Notes: generated from the sequence alone by a model not told the origin. A stretch of DNA of 59,891 nucleotides from Clostridiales bacterium (GCA_022508365.1 JAFLVH010000003.1:5237-65127); one strand, 5' to 3'. Numbered from the stretch's first letter, positions 1-8,793 are shown. Numbers and translations are program-made.

Positions 1-266
1 AACTCAATAGGAACAACCGGCTCAATGGTAACAGTTTCAATCAGTAACACTTCATTTATTGAATCCTCGATTTCTTCATCGGAATAACTGTTATACGTAA
101 CTGTAACTACGTGTTTGCTATCTCTGTATATTTTACAATTTTCATTAAAAAAAACCAAACCATTTTCATCATGATGAGGCCCACAACCTAAAAAGAAAAT
201 TGCAAAAACGCCAACCAAAGCTATAATGAATAATATTCTCTTATTGATACAATTTGCAGAATTCAT
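1..266 (-). CDS. Putative lipoprotein, C-terminus cut by window edge
   Basis: I translated this by hand: an ATG at 266-264 opens 88 codons that run off the window without a stop. The product starts with a short basic stretch (NKR), a hydrophobic segment at about residues 11-24, and a lipobox-like FFLGC, so a type II signal peptide with lipidation of the Cys is likely. After the Cys the chain is polar and acidic (GPHHDENG, SDEEIEDS). Shine-Dalgarno AAGGAG lies 8 nt before the ATG. The ATG overlaps the stop of a 40-codon ORF (ATGA), suggesting translational coupling. Codon use is more AT-rich than in the housekeeping genes. I do not recognise the mature domain. Confidence 0.7.
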   Translation of the reverse strand, partial: MNSANCINKRILFIIALVGVFAIFFLGCGPHHDENGLVFFNENCKIYRDSKHVVTVTYNSYSDEEIEDSINEVLLIETVTIEPVVPIE

Positions 267-385
267 AATTTGCACTCCTTAACTAACAAATTTATAAACA
301 TCAACTTATGGCATTGTTTGTAAGTTTTATATCCTTTTACAATTTTTTTAGGTTTTACCACCTCGTAAGTATTGAAATATTCCAT
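263..385 (-). CDS. Possible 40-residue basic peptide coupled to lipoprotein gene
   Basis: A small ORF opens with ATG at 385-383 and ends with a TGA sharing bases with the lipoprotein ATG (ATGA overlap). The product is Lys-rich (VKPKKIVKGYK, TYKQCHK) with a short hydrophobic patch (LMFINLL) near the end. No good Shine-Dalgarno precedes it. It sits about 28 nt below the start site predicted from the promoter at 420-448, so it would be the first ORF of that transcript. It may be a real small protein, a leader peptide that controls the lipoprotein gene, or chance. No family recognised. Confidence 0.35.
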   Translation of the reverse strand: MEYFNTYEVVKPKKIVKGYKTYKQCHKLMFINLLVKECKL

Positions 386-419
386 AAAATGCTGAAAGCG
401 TACAATTTCAATTTCTATT

Positions 420-448
420 ATAATAGTACAATGTTATATAGTAGTCAA
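420..448 (-). promoter_or_regulatory. Promoter candidate for the lipoprotein transcript
   Basis: On the minus strand TTGACT (448-443) is followed after 17 bp by TATTAT (425-420). A second TATAAT overlaps at 422-417, at 20 bp spacing. The site lies just downstream of the DUF3267 stop and reads toward the lipoprotein gene. No intrinsic terminator is visible between the two genes. Confidence 0.5.
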
Positions 449-453
449 TCATA

Positions 454-1023
454 TTATACCGACGGAATATAAACGACAATATCCGTGCCGTTATCCACCA
501 CAATGCTGTGCTTTGGCGACGACAAAACCAGCCTAATCATAAAAAGATCGGCGACGCTACCAAACACGTTGTACATAAGCGGCATAAAGGGCAAAACAAA
601 ATACTTTGCCGGCAATAATACACAAAGCGGAATCAAAACCGCGCAGTAAAAAAAGAATGGAAACGACGCCACAAAAAAGTATTGCGCTTTAGTGAATATT
701 ATATCGGGAGAACCGCAGTAAGCCGCAAACTTTCCGAACTTTATGTACGGTCTTTTCCACTTGCGAATTACTATGGCAAACGCGTGCGCAAACTCATGCA
801 CGTACGGATATATTAAGCAAAGCACAACACCAGACAAAATCATTACAAAGTACAATCCGCCCGGCGAACCTGGTATGCGCAAACAGTAATTGAGCACAAT
901 CCCAATCACGCAGCTTGCCGTAATGGAAATCAGCGCAAAAAGATTTAGCTTATTTAGCATTTTAAACTTGGGGTCGGATAGATCCAGTCTATTTATCGCT
1001 TTGTAATCGTAAACCGGTTTCAT
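454..1023 (-). CDS. DUF3267-type membrane zincin
   Basis: A 189-residue integral membrane protein with an HExxH zinc-protease motif (HEFAH, residues 76-80) at the end of a hydrophobic helix. Segments at about 28-47, 57-75, 113-136 and 140-160 look membrane-spanning. This matches the DUF3267 family, thought to be membrane-embedded metallopeptidases related to site-2 proteases. The substrate cannot be read from sequence. It begins 27 nt after hemW, so it is probably the last gene of lepA-hemW-DUF3267. The start has only a weak ribosome site. Family assignment rests on motif and topology. Confidence 0.75.
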   Translation of the reverse strand: MKPVYDYKAINRLDLSDPKFKMLNKLNLFALISITASCVIGIVLNYCLRIPGSPGGLYFVMILSGVVLCLIYPYVHEFAHAFAIVIRKWKRPYIKFGKFAAYCGSPDIIFTKAQYFFVASFPFFFYCAVLIPLCVLLPAKYFVLPFMPLMYNVFGSVADLFMIRLVLSSPKHSIVVDNGTDIVVYIPSV

Positions 1024-1050
1024 ACTTTTATTTTACCAAAAGATAAAGCT

Positions 1051-2157
1051 TCAGTCAAGCATCAACTGTTCTATTATGTAATTCATTACAAACATTTTGT
1101 TTTCAGCAATTTTAACGCTGCCGTCCGCACAAACGATAAGCTCTTCGCCTTGCAGCCTTTTTACTGTGTCGGCATTGTTATGAAAAAAGTCATATCCGAA
1201 CCTTTCGGCAAAATCGTCGAGCACAATCCCCCTCTCTGTGCGCAGTCTCAGCATAACATATTCGTTGTACATATCCTTATCGGTAAGCGTGTAGCTTTGC
1301 GCCTTGGGCGACATAATATATTCTGCAATGTCGTCACCGTGCATGTACCTTGTACGTTCGCCGTCATAGCCGTGCGCGGCAACGCCAAACCCGATATACG
1401 GCAGGCAATTCCAATATTTTTTGTTGTGCATACTCTCGTAACCGATTTTTGCAAAATTACTCACCTCATAACGGCAAAATCCTAAATCGGCGAGCTTTTC
1501 GCAAGCAAAATCGTAAAAATCGGCAATTCTATCGTCATCCGCTGTGTATCCCTCGGCAAACAGCGGAGTTCCTTGCTCTACGGTCAACGCGTAAACCGAA
1601 ACATGCTTGAGTTCGCTTATTACGCTTATCGATTTGTCTACGTCGGAGATATCCTGTAACGGTAGTCCTAAAATTATATCCGAGGAAATATTATTAAACT
1701 TTTCGGAAAGAATGTCTATCGCCTTTTCGTACTGCTCTAATGTGTGAATTCTTCCGGCGGCACGAAGGACAGCATTGCATTGCGATTGCAGCCCCATGCT
1801 TATTCGGTTGGCGCCTAGATCCTTACTCTCGTCGGCAAATTCTTCCGTAACGCTTTCCGGATTGCATTCCACTGTGATTTCCGCATCGCGCAAGAGAGTA
1901 AAATTATCTTTTACCGCGGACATTATATCCGTAAGAGCGCCGCGATATAAACATGACGGCGTTCCACCGCCTATATATACGGTGTCAATCGCACTGCCGA
2001 TTAATGTACTGTCATTGATTTCTTTTATCAATGCTTTTACATAATTTTTTTGCAACGAAAAATCGGGCGTAGATACAAACGCGCAATATTTGCACTTAGC
2101 CTTGCAAAAAGGTATATGAATATATAAGCCGAACATTTTGTCTTTTCGGTCTGTCAT
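1051..2157 (-). CDS. hemW: HemW-like radical SAM heme chaperone
   Basis: A radical SAM protein of 368 residues. The cluster motif CxxxCxYC is at Cys18, Cys22 and Cys25 ([12 protein letters not shown]), followed by GGGTPS, which binds SAM. It lacks the fourth cysteine that marks true coproporphyrinogen III dehydrogenase HemN (CxxxCxxCxC), so it belongs with HemW, which carries heme to apoproteins. Length is normal. Its ATG overlaps the lepA stop by four bases (ATGA), so the genes are translationally coupled; lepA-hemW is a common Bacillota pairing. Older annotations call this oxygen-independent coproporphyrinogen oxidase. Confidence 0.92.
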   Translation of the reverse strand: MTDRKDKMFGLYIHIPFCKAKCKYCAFVSTPDFSLQKNYVKALIKEINDSTLIGSAIDTVYIGGGTPSCLYRGALTDIMSAVKDNFTLLRDAEITVECNPESVTEEFADESKDLGANRISMGLQSQCNAVLRAAGRIHTLEQYEKAIDILSEKFNNISSDIILGLPLQDISDVDKSISVISELKHVSVYALTVEQGTPLFAEGYTADDDRIADFYDFACEKLADLGFCRYEVSNFAKIGYESMHNKKYWNCLPYIGFGVAAHGYDGERTRYMHGDDIAEYIMSPKAQSYTLTDKDMYNEYVMLRLRTERGIVLDDFAERFGYDFFHNNADTVKRLQGEELIVCADGSVKIAENKMFVMNYIIEQLMLD

Positions 2158-3959
2158 TTTTTATCGCCGTCAAGCTTGAGCACGGACATAAACGCCTCGG
2201 ACGGAATTTCCACCGTGCCGAACTGACGCATGCGCTTTTTGCCTTCCTTTTGCTTTTCCAAAAGCTTCTTTTTGCGCGTAACGTCACCGCCGTAGCACTT
2301 GGCAAGAACGTCCTTTCTAAGCGCCTTAATGGTCTCCCTTGCTATGACCTTACCGCCGATAGCCGCCTGAATGGGAATTTCAAACAGCTTGCGCGGAATA
2401 ACGTCCTTAAGCTTTTCCGCCATAGCGCGGCCGCGCGCATACGCCTTGTCGCGGTGCACTATTATGCTGAGCGCGTCGCAAATCTCGCCGTTTAGCACTA
2501 TATCCAGCTTGACCAAATCGCTCTTGCGGTAGCCCGCCTGCTCGTAATCGAAGCTCGCATAGCCGCGCGATCTGCTTTTTAACCCGTCAAAAAAGTCGTA
2601 AACAATCTCGTTAAGCGGCATAGTGTAAGTGATAAGCACGCGCGTTTTTTCTATATACGTCATGTTGATAAACTCGCCGCGCTTGTCCTGACAAAGATCC
2701 ATTATAGGTCCGATATATTCGGGCGGCGTGTAGATGGACGCCGTGACGACGGGCTCCTCCATATAATCTATCTCGCCCGCAGGCGGAAGATTGGACGGAT
2801 TGGTCACTTCGGTCATGCCGCTGCTCGTATAAACCTTGTACACAACACCGGGCGCGGTTGTGATAATGTCCAGATCGAACTCACGCTCCAACCGCTCCTC
2901 TATGATTTCCATGTGCAAAAGCCCCAAAAAACCGCAACGGAAGCCAAAGCCGAGCGCGGATGACGTTTCAGGCTCGTAAAACAGCGACGCATCGTTCAGT
3001 TTTAGACGTTCGAGTGCGTCCTTTAAATCCTCGTACTTTGATCCGTCAGCAGGATAAATTCCGCTGTAAACGACGGGTTTAACTTTTTTGTAGCCCGGAC
3101 AAGGCTCGGCAGTGGGATTGTTTGCAAAGGTTATCGTGTCGCCGGGCGCGGTATCGGCAATGGACTTAATAGACGCACACAGATATCCGACGTCGCCTGC
3201 AGACAATCTGTCAATAGATACTGGCTTGGGTTGAAACACGCCCACTTCGGTCACGTCGTACACCTTGCCGTTAGACATCATAGTGATACGGTCGCCGGCT
3301 TTTGCAGAGCCGTCAATGACGCGAATAAGGCACACGGCGCCCTTGTAATTATCATAATAAGAATCGAAAATCAACGCTTTAAGCGGTTTGTCTACATCGC
3401 CCTTAGGCGGAGGCACATACTCGGCAATTGCGCGCAGTACGTCGTCTATGTTTATGCCCTCTTTTGCGGAGATACACGGCGCGTCATCTGCAGGCAGACC
3501 TATTATGTCCTCTATCTCTTTTTTTACTTCTTCCGGTCTGGCTGCAGGCAAATCTATCTTGTTGATAACCGGCACAATCTCCAAGTTGTTGTCAAGCGCC
3601 AAGTACACATTGGCGAGGGTTTGCGCCTCCACACCCTGTGCGGCGTCCACTACAAGCACCGCGCCCTCGCAAGCGGCAAGCGAACGCGACACCTCGTATG
3701 TGAAGTCAACATGCCCCGGTGTGTCGATTAGGTTAAAGGTATACCTTTGCCCGTCATGCTCGTAAAACATTCTGACCGGCGTAAGCTTGATTGTGATTCC
3801 ACGCTCGCGCTCTATGTCCATACTGTCCAGCATTTGGTCGGAAAGCTCGCGCTTGGTAAGCGTGGCAGTAGCCTCCATAAGCCTGTCGGCAAGCGTCGAT
3901 TTTCCGTGATCGATGTGTGCTATTATACAAAAATTGCGTATAAGCTTTTGTCTGTCCAT
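2154..3959 (-). CDS. lepA: Elongation factor 4 (LepA)
   Basis: A translational GTPase of 601 residues, normal for LepA/EF4, which acts on stalled or strained ribosomes. The GTPase motifs are plain: P-loop AHIDHGKST near residue 15, switch [14 protein letters not shown] for guanine specificity. The LepA-specific C-terminal domain is present, ending in the basic [17 protein letters not shown] region. It heads a hemW operon. No Shine-Dalgarno precedes the ATG; instead an extended -10 (TGGTATAAC) ends five bases before it, so the mRNA may be leaderless. Confidence 0.97.
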   Translation of the reverse strand: MDRQKLIRNFCIIAHIDHGKSTLADRLMEATATLTKRELSDQMLDSMDIERERGITIKLTPVRMFYEHDGQRYTFNLIDTPGHVDFTYEVSRSLAACEGAVLVVDAAQGVEAQTLANVYLALDNNLEIVPVINKIDLPAARPEEVKKEIEDIIGLPADDAPCISAKEGINIDDVLRAIAEYVPPPKGDVDKPLKALIFDSYYDNYKGAVCLIRVIDGSAKAGDRITMMSNGKVYDVTEVGVFQPKPVSIDRLSAGDVGYLCASIKSIADTAPGDTITFANNPTAEPCPGYKKVKPVVYSGIYPADGSKYEDLKDALERLKLNDASLFYEPETSSALGFGFRCGFLGLLHMEIIEERLEREFDLDIITTAPGVVYKVYTSSGMTEVTNPSNLPPAGEIDYMEEPVVTASIYTPPEYIGPIMDLCQDKRGEFINMTYIEKTRVLITYTMPLNEIVYDFFDGLKSRSRGYASFDYEQAGYRKSDLVKLDIVLNGEICDALSIIVHRDKAYARGRAMAEKLKDVIPRKLFEIPIQAAIGGKVIARETIKALRKDVLAKCYGGDVTRKKKLLEKQKEGKKRMRQFGTVEIPSEAFMSVLKLDGDKK

Positions 3960-3964
3960 AGCTC

Positions 3965-3973
3965 GTTATACCA
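3965..3973 (-). promoter_or_regulatory. Extended -10 of lepA, possibly leaderless
   Basis: Minus-strand TGGTATAAC ends 5 nt before the lepA ATG; +1 would fall on the start codon. No recognisable -35 lies 16-18 bp upstream, so support is weaker than for the other leaderless candidates here. The intergenic region 3960-4184 is AT-rich and holds this site and the divergent GDPD promoter; nothing else is seen. Confidence 0.4.
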
Positions 3974-4147
3974 CAATCAAAGATTGGTTTTAGATTTGAC
4001 TCCCGTTAATCAATATCGCAAGTCAATTTTACTGTTTGCGATTGGTAAAATTATATCACATATCGCCAAAAACAGCAATTATTTTGACCGATAAGCTTAA
4101 AAATTAATTAAAATATAGCAAAATTCGTTAAATCTTATAAAAAACTA

Positions 4148-4176
4148 TTGTAAAATAAAATTAAAGATGATATAAT
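4148..4176 (+). promoter_or_regulatory. Promoter of GDPD/GtrA genes, predicted leaderless
   Basis: TTGTAA (4148-4153), 17 bp spacer, TATAAT (4171-4176), preceded by TGA (extended -10). Predicted +1 is about 4183-4185 and the ATG is at 4185, leaving no room for a Shine-Dalgarno; none is present. Confidence 0.75.
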
Positions 4177-4184
4177 TATTCCGT

Positions 4185-4931
4185 ATGGAAACTAAAACTT
4201 CATGGGTGCTTGATAAACCCATTTCACATCGCGGATTGCATGATTCCGATAATATTCCCGAAAACTCACTTCCGGCATTTGAAAATTCCGTTAAGCACGG
4301 CTACGCAATAGAGCTGGACGTTCGCTTGATAGACGACCAAACGGTTATAGTATTTCATGACGAAAAGCTTAGCCGAATGACAAATAGAGACGGCTACGTG
4401 TCCACGCTTAAAGCGTCGGACTTGAGCGAAATTAAGCTACTTAAAACGGACATCTCTATCCCCACATTCGAACAAGTGCTGGAGACAGTAAACGGCAAGG
4501 TTCCCCTTTTGATAGAAATCAAACGGGCCGAGCAAGCGTTTGGTTTGGAAGAAAAAATAATAGACATGCTCAAATCCTACGACGGCGATTATGCCGTACA
4601 GTCGTTTGACCCTCGATCTATGCACTATTTTTATAAGAACGCGCCGCACATCATGCGCGGACAGCTTTCTTCGTACTTCCACCACAACGATATCGACGTG
4701 CCGCGCCGCGAAAAAAAGCGGCTGAAAAAGCTTAAGTACAACGATCTCTCCCACCCTAACTTTATCTCGTACAAGGCAACCAACCTGCCCAATAAATACG
4801 TGACCGCAACAGGACTTCCTGTGCTTGCTTGGACAATCCGCGGCGAGCTGGAGGCGCAAAAGGCGCAAAAATTCTGCGATAACTACATCTTTGAAGGGTT
4901 TATTCCCAACAAAACGGATATTGAGCAATAA
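4185..4931 (+). CDS. Glycerophosphodiester phosphodiesterase
   Basis: A cytoplasmic GDPD-family enzyme of 248 residues with no signal peptide. It would hydrolyse glycerophosphodiesters to glycerol 3-phosphate and an alcohol. Catalytic and metal residues are visible: HRG at 15-17, EN at 26-27, ELD at 43-45 (IELDVR) and the second His in VFHDEKL near residue 58. The C-terminus carries the usual LAWTIRGE strand. It is followed after 16 bases by a GtrA-like gene on the same strand. These two are the only plus-strand protein genes in the window. Substrate head group is not predictable. Confidence 0.92.
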   Translation: METKTSWVLDKPISHRGLHDSDNIPENSLPAFENSVKHGYAIELDVRLIDDQTVIVFHDEKLSRMTNRDGYVSTLKASDLSEIKLLKTDISIPTFEQVLETVNGKVPLLIEIKRAEQAFGLEEKIIDMLKSYDGDYAVQSFDPRSMHYFYKNAPHIMRGQLSSYFHHNDIDVPRREKKRLKKLKYNDLSHPNFISYKATNLPNKYVTATGLPVLAWTIRGELEAQKAQKFCDNYIFEGFIPNKTDIEQ

Positions 4932-4947
4932 CGGCACTCTCGTACAT

Positions 4948-5463
4948 ATGAAGATATGGGAAAAACTAAAACAACAAACCACTCTGGAATTTTTAAAATC
5001 CGTTGCGGTAGGTCTGGCGTCAAATGCGGTTGACTTTTTGTTGACCGCTGTGTTTTTATATGCATACGGGCATGCACATTACGACGGGTTTTGGGGCGTG
5101 TTTTCGGGTGCGACGGTCGGAGGACCGTACGAACCGCAATTTTCCGTGTACATAACTGCAACCGTAATCGGCTACATATCTGCAGTGCTTGTCAACTATT
5201 TGCTGTCGTCTGTATTTGTGTTTAAGTACGGAAACGTGGGCAAAAACAAGTACGGATTTATTAAATTTTTAATTTTTTCCGGTATCGGATTGGGCTTAAC
5301 ATCGCTTGGCAGCTGGATCGGCTACGACCTAATCGGCGGCAACATATGGGTTGTTAAGCTTATTGTACAATTTATAGTGTTTATTTATAACTTTGTCACC
5401 CGCCGAAAGTTTATATTTAACGTAAACTTGATACGTGACGATGAAAATACTATAAACTTATAA
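4948..5463 (+). CDS. GtrA-like four-helix membrane protein
   Basis: A small membrane protein of 171 residues. I chose ATG 4948 over an earlier in-frame start at 4825 because the earlier one lies inside the GDPD gene and adds a non-conserved basic stretch. From 4948 the protein begins MKIWEKLK, then a GtrA pattern: helix (FLKSVAVGLASNAVDFLLT), a second with VNYLLSSVFVFK, FIKFLIFSG, and the last helix ending NFVTRRKFIF. GtrA proteins are thought to help move lipid-linked sugars or to partner glycosyltransferases. An insert of about 25 residues with GGPYEPQF lies after the first helix. No strong ribosome site is seen. Confidence 0.8.
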   Translation: MKIWEKLKQQTTLEFLKSVAVGLASNAVDFLLTAVFLYAYGHAHYDGFWGVFSGATVGGPYEPQFSVYITATVIGYISAVLVNYLLSSVFVFKYGNVGKNKYGFIKFLIFSGIGLGLTSLGSWIGYDLIGGNIWVVKLIVQFIVFIYNFVTRRKFIFNVNLIRDDENTINL

Positions 5464-5483
5464 ATACATATTTTTTCAACAAA

Positions 5484-5508
5484 AAATCGCGCTCAATGAG
5501 CGCGATTT
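5484..5508. terminator. Bidirectional intrinsic terminator
   Basis: Perfect 11-bp inverted repeat (arms 5484-5494 and 5498-5508, 3-nt loop), with A/T runs on both sides. It can end the GtrA transcript on the plus strand and the converging transcript of the unknown gene on the minus strand. Confidence 0.85.
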
Positions 5509-5523
5509 AAATTTTATTTATAA

Positions 5524-6282
5524 TCATCTTGCCATCTGCTTTATGTCATACTCAAGCTTTTTATATACGTCCAATGCGGATTTGTTGGATTTAAAGAAGT
5601 ATGCAACGGCATATTTTACGCCCAAAAAAGCAGAAATCATGTTTTCGTAGTCGTTGTTTTCTATCGCGCGCGTCAGACCGTTGAGACATGCCATGTATTC
5701 CGCCCGCTCAATAGCGCCGGTGATATTTTTTTCGGCAATATCGGTGAGCGCGGCTATGCAGTCCAAAGAGTCAGTTTTCAAGTCGGATTTAATTCTGCCG
5801 TTGACTTCCTCATATGCGTCTTTTAATTCCACCTTCAGCGAAATATCCTGCCAAGAAACAGGCTGACCGAACAGACTGCTGCAATACGTCCTAAACGGCG
5901 TTATAACCTCCAAACAGAAGCGCGCATACGATTCATTTATCATGGGACTGTAAAAATACGCTTCCAAAAAGTTTTTTAGCTCAATCTTGCCGCTGTCTAT
6001 GTCCAACAACAAGCGGAACACAAGCGCTATCGCCTTTTTGGGATCGGTCGGCAAAACAAACGTTCCGTTAATTAAACAGGCGTTGAATGTTTTGTTGTAA
6101 TCAAACCCGTAAAGCGATGAAGCAAACATGGTGTAGAGCTGTTTATTATCCGCAATAGACTTAAGCAGCGCCGTGATTTTGCTTTCCGCAAGCACATATT
6201 TACAATTTTTCAAATAATCGCACGCAGACAAAAACTCGCCGAGTCCGTCCGACTTCATGCTTTCCAAATAGTTACGACGCAT
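5524..6282 (-). CDS. Unrecognised helical protein, 252 aa
   Basis: I do not recognise this protein. It has no signal peptide or clear membrane helix. It reads as soluble and mostly helical, with several hydrophobic/charged repeats (SKITALLKSIAD, AIALVFRLLLDI, YEVNGRIKSDLK), and ends in a basic segment (LEYDIKQMAR). No catalytic motif stands out. It begins 39 bases after the HPr-like gene and probably shares its transcript; a GGGG-rich ribosome site precedes the ATG. Next to an HPr-like protein and pgi it might belong to carbon regulation, but that is only context. Confidence 0.75.
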   Translation of the reverse strand: MRRNYLESMKSDGLGEFLSACDYLKNCKYVLAESKITALLKSIADNKQLYTMFASSLYGFDYNKTFNACLINGTFVLPTDPKKAIALVFRLLLDIDSGKIELKNFLEAYFYSPMINESYARFCLEVITPFRTYCSSLFGQPVSWQDISLKVELKDAYEEVNGRIKSDLKTDSLDCIAALTDIAEKNITGAIERAEYMACLNGLTRAIENNDYENMISAFLGVKYAVAYFFKSNKSALDVYKKLEYDIKQMAR

Positions 6283-6321
6283 AAACGCCCCTATTGATTT
6301 TTATTATGTAATCTAAACCGA

Positions 6322-6552
6322 TTACTTAGCGATGAATTTGCCTATATCCTTAAGCAGCTCGTCGCAGTTGTCGTTGTAGATTTCGCAGACGATTGGCTTG
6401 CCGAGATCGAGCGAGAAAATGCCCAAAAGCGACTTAGCATCCACAACATATCTGCCGCTGTGCAGATCGACTTCGTAAGGATATGCGGAAACTGCGTTGA
6501 CAAATTCTTTTACGCTATCCATGGTGGGAAAATAAACATTAACAGCTTTCAT
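6322..6552 (-). CDS. HPr-like (Crh-type) protein lacking the active His
   Basis: A 76-residue HPr-fold protein. The part around the regulatory serine is well kept: DAKSLLGIFSL at 38-48 matches the AKSIMGVMSL of HPr, with Ser41 at the HPrK/P target position (Ser46 in HPr). The catalytic GLHARPA segment is absent; the matching place reads YFPTMDSV, so His15 is gone and phosphotransfer to sugar enzymes II is not possible. That combination is what Bacillus Crh has (Gln15, Ser46). A strong AGGAGG and a good promoter precede it. Its role is inferred to be regulatory. Confidence 0.8.
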   Translation of the reverse strand: MKAVNVYFPTMDSVKEFVNAVSAYPYEVDLHSGRYVVDAKSLLGIFSLDLGKPIVCEIYNDNCDELLKDIGKFIAK

Positions 6553-6584
6553 AAGATCCTCCTAACGGATATTTTGTTATTTTA

Positions 6585-6613
6585 ATTCTAACACAAGTAT
6601 TTATATTTTGCAA
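6585..6613 (-). promoter_or_regulatory. Promoter of HPr-like gene
   Basis: Minus-strand TTGCAA (6613-6608), 17 bp, TAGAAT (6590-6585) with TGT before it (extended -10). Leader of about 25 nt with AGGAGG. Confidence 0.7.
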
Positions 6614-6673
6614 TATTTTTAACAATAGATTTCACAAACCTTGTCGAATTGTTAATTAATAGGTTATTACGCC

Positions 6674-8065
6674 TTAACAAATGATATATTCGTCTTTTTT
6701 GACGGCGGAATTAAGCTCTTTAAGCTTTTCCTCATAACCCTTTCTACCTATCATGGCGAATGTGGCTTTTTTGCCCTCTTCCACTCCGGGCTGGTTGAAA
6801 GTATCTATGTTAAGATACGCACCGGCAAACGCCGTTTGATACATAAAATACATCAACAGCTCGCCCACCGTTTCGGCATTAACTTCGGGAAGAAGTATGG
6901 TAAAGTTGGACCTGCCCGCTTTGGTGAGCGCGAACTCCGTGGACTTACGTTCTGCGGTAATCAGCTCGTTAAGCGTATGGCCTTTAAGGAAGTCACCCAC
7001 GTCTGCGCTGTCGTTAGGGATATCCACCGTAGCGCCGTACTGCTCAACCCCGATAAACGTGACAACCTTGTCATAAGGTCCCTCTGTATAAAGCTGAACC
7101 TGGCTGTGCTGATCGGTAACACCCAAAGATTTTGCGGGTGTCTGTCCGTAGTTAACCGTCTTTCCGGCTTTGTCAACCGCTTTTCCGAGCGATTCCGCCC
7201 AGATCTGGCAGTAAAAGTCCGCCATTGTTCTAAGCCCGTCGGCATAGGGCATCATTACGGAAATGTTTTTGCCGGCCTGCATTGACTTAACCTGCAAAAA
7301 CGCGGTCATAAGCGCGGGATTTTTGTAGACATCCTTGTTTTCGCACGCCTTGCGCATTGCACGCGCGCCGGCAAGCATGCTCTTTATATCCAAGCCCATA
7401 ACGGCAAACGGCACAAGTCCGACGTTGGAAAGAACCGAAAATCTGCCGCCCACACCGGAAGGAATACCGAAAATCTTAAAGCCTTCCTTTTTGGCAACGT
7501 TATACAGCGAGCCCTTTCCGTCTGTTGTGGTTACAAAAATATGCTCTTTTGCCGCGGTCTCGCCCAACGCCTTTTTAAGCATGTTATACAAAATGATAAA
7601 CTGGCTTAGCGTTTCACTTGTTTCGCCGGATTTGGTAATTACGTTAAAATACGATGTTTTAATATCGATTACGTCAAGGAGCGACGCCATACGTTCGGGA
7701 TCCACGTTGTCCTCTACGTAAATCTTGGGCGCCTTGCGCATCTCCTTGGGCAACTCGTTGTGGTGCAAATGCAAAAGTGCGTTAAATACGCAGATGGGAC
7801 CGAGCGCAGAGCCGCCGATGCCAAGCACGACAAAGCTTGTCGCCTTGTCACGAATGGACTTTCCGAATGCGCAAAGCTCATCCACCGTCGCATCGGAAAT
7901 CATAGGCGTTTCCGTCCACTCCTGCCAGCCTTTGCCGCTGTTTGCGATAACCTCGGTAAAAGCGCTTTGGTGCGCGGTCATGGCGCCGTCAATTTCGGAT
8001 TTTTTAATGCCGTGTGCGCCGATTGCGCAGTCCATCATGTTGTTGTAATCGAATTTCAGCTTCAT
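6674..8065 (-). CDS. pgi: Glucose-6-phosphate isomerase
   Basis: Interconverts glucose 6-phosphate and fructose 6-phosphate in glycolysis. The 463-residue length and the motifs fit the shorter bacterial PGI group: SIS sugar-phosphate site GIGGSALGP, ITKSGETSET, PSGVGGRFSVLS, and the C-terminal FNQPGVEEGK. It has its own promoter and a good AAGGAGA ribosome site, so it is probably a single-gene transcript. No clear hairpin terminator lies after its stop; the 121-bp gap to the HPr-like gene holds only that gene's promoter. Confidence 0.97.
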   Translation of the reverse strand: MKLKFDYNNMMDCAIGAHGIKKSEIDGAMTAHQSAFTEVIANSGKGWQEWTETPMISDATVDELCAFGKSIRDKATSFVVLGIGGSALGPICVFNALLHLHHNELPKEMRKAPKIYVEDNVDPERMASLLDVIDIKTSYFNVITKSGETSETLSQFIILYNMLKKALGETAAKEHIFVTTTDGKGSLYNVAKKEGFKIFGIPSGVGGRFSVLSNVGLVPFAVMGLDIKSMLAGARAMRKACENKDVYKNPALMTAFLQVKSMQAGKNISVMMPYADGLRTMADFYCQIWAESLGKAVDKAGKTVNYGQTPAKSLGVTDQHSQVQLYTEGPYDKVVTFIGVEQYGATVDIPNDSADVGDFLKGHTLNELITAERKSTEFALTKAGRSNFTILLPEVNAETVGELLMYFMYQTAFAGAYLNIDTFNQPGVEEGKKATFAMIGRKGYEEKLKELNSAVKKDEYIIC

Positions 8066-8091
8066 AAAATTTTCTCCTTTTACACAAAAGT

Positions 8092-8120
8092 ATTATATCA
8101 TTTATATATAATAAAATCAA
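8092..8120 (-). promoter_or_regulatory. Promoter of pgi
   Basis: Minus-strand TTGATT (8120-8115), 17 bp, TATAAT (8097-8092), with TGA extending the -10. Start site expected about 20 nt before the pgi ATG. Confidence 0.8.
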
Positions 8121-8144
8121 GCGTTAATACAAAACTTTCAATAT

Positions 8145-8174
8145 AAAAAAGTGCCCGAAATATGGCACTTTTTT
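8145..8174. terminator. Intrinsic terminator after hpf
   Basis: GTGCC/GGCAC core extended by A6/T6 to an 11-bp stem (8145-8155 with 8164-8174), 8-nt loop. On the minus strand it gives a U-run directly downstream of the hpf stop. Confidence 0.85.
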
Positions 8175-8178
8175 ATCT

Positions 8179-8724
8179 TTACACAACAGTTTCTATAAGC
8201 CCGTAGTTTCCGTCGTTGCGAACGTACAACACGTTTATGGAATTAGTGGACTTGTTGAGAAAAACGTAAAAATTGTGTCCGACAAGCTCCAATTCCTCTA
8301 TTGCGTCGTCAATAGACATGGGAATAAGCGTGTAGCATTTGGACCTGACAACCGCTTTTTCTTGCGGCTCGTCGTCGACAACCTCCTCCGGCATAGAAAA
8401 ATCTTTGCCGCGGAACTTTTTAGATTTGCTTTCCAGTTTTTTATGGTGACGGATAATCTGCTTTTCCAGCTTAGGCAAGGCAAGGTCTATGTTGTTGTAC
8501 ATATTGTCGCTTGTCACCTCGGCGCGGAGGACGGCGCTGTCCAAAAGAATGGTTAGCTCCAGCGTGTACAGGTCGTCAGTGCTTCTGGTATTGCCCTTTT
8601 TAAGAGCTATTTTAATGCGCGTGTCGTCGGAAAAAAACTTGTCCAGCTTTTGCACTTTTTTGTCGATAATCGACTTTAGCTTATCGCCGGCTTCGTAGTT
8701 TTTGCAAAGATATTCTATTGTCAT
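8179..8724 (-). CDS. hpf: Ribosome hibernation promoting factor, long form
   Basis: A 181-residue long-form HPF. The N-terminal S30AE/YfiA-like domain (about 1-100) binds the decoding region of the 30S subunit; the C-terminal domain (about 125-181, from KCYTLIPMSIDDAIEELELVG) drives 100S ribosome dimer formation. The long form is the usual one in Bacillota. It stands alone between its own promoter and a terminator. In related bacteria it is made in stationary phase; no special regulatory site is visible here. Confidence 0.95.
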   Translation of the reverse strand: MTIEYLCKNYEAGDKLKSIIDKKVQKLDKFFSDDTRIKIALKKGNTRSTDDLYTLELTILLDSAVLRAEVTSDNMYNNIDLALPKLEKQIIRHHKKLESKSKKFRGKDFSMPEEVVDDEPQEKAVVRSKCYTLIPMSIDDAIEELELVGHNFYVFLNKSTNSINVLYVRNDGNYGLIETVV

Positions 8725-8749
8725 ATTAACCCTCCTATTTTATGGTTAT

Positions 8750-8778
8750 ATTTTATCATAAATGCGGTGTATTGTAAA
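8750..8778 (-). promoter_or_regulatory. Promoter of hpf
   Basis: Minus-strand TTTACA (8778-8773), 17 bp, TAAAAT (8755-8750) preceded by TGA. A strong AGGAGGG follows before the ATG at 8724. Confidence 0.75.
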
Positions 8779-8793
8779 TGCCTTTTTAAAAAT

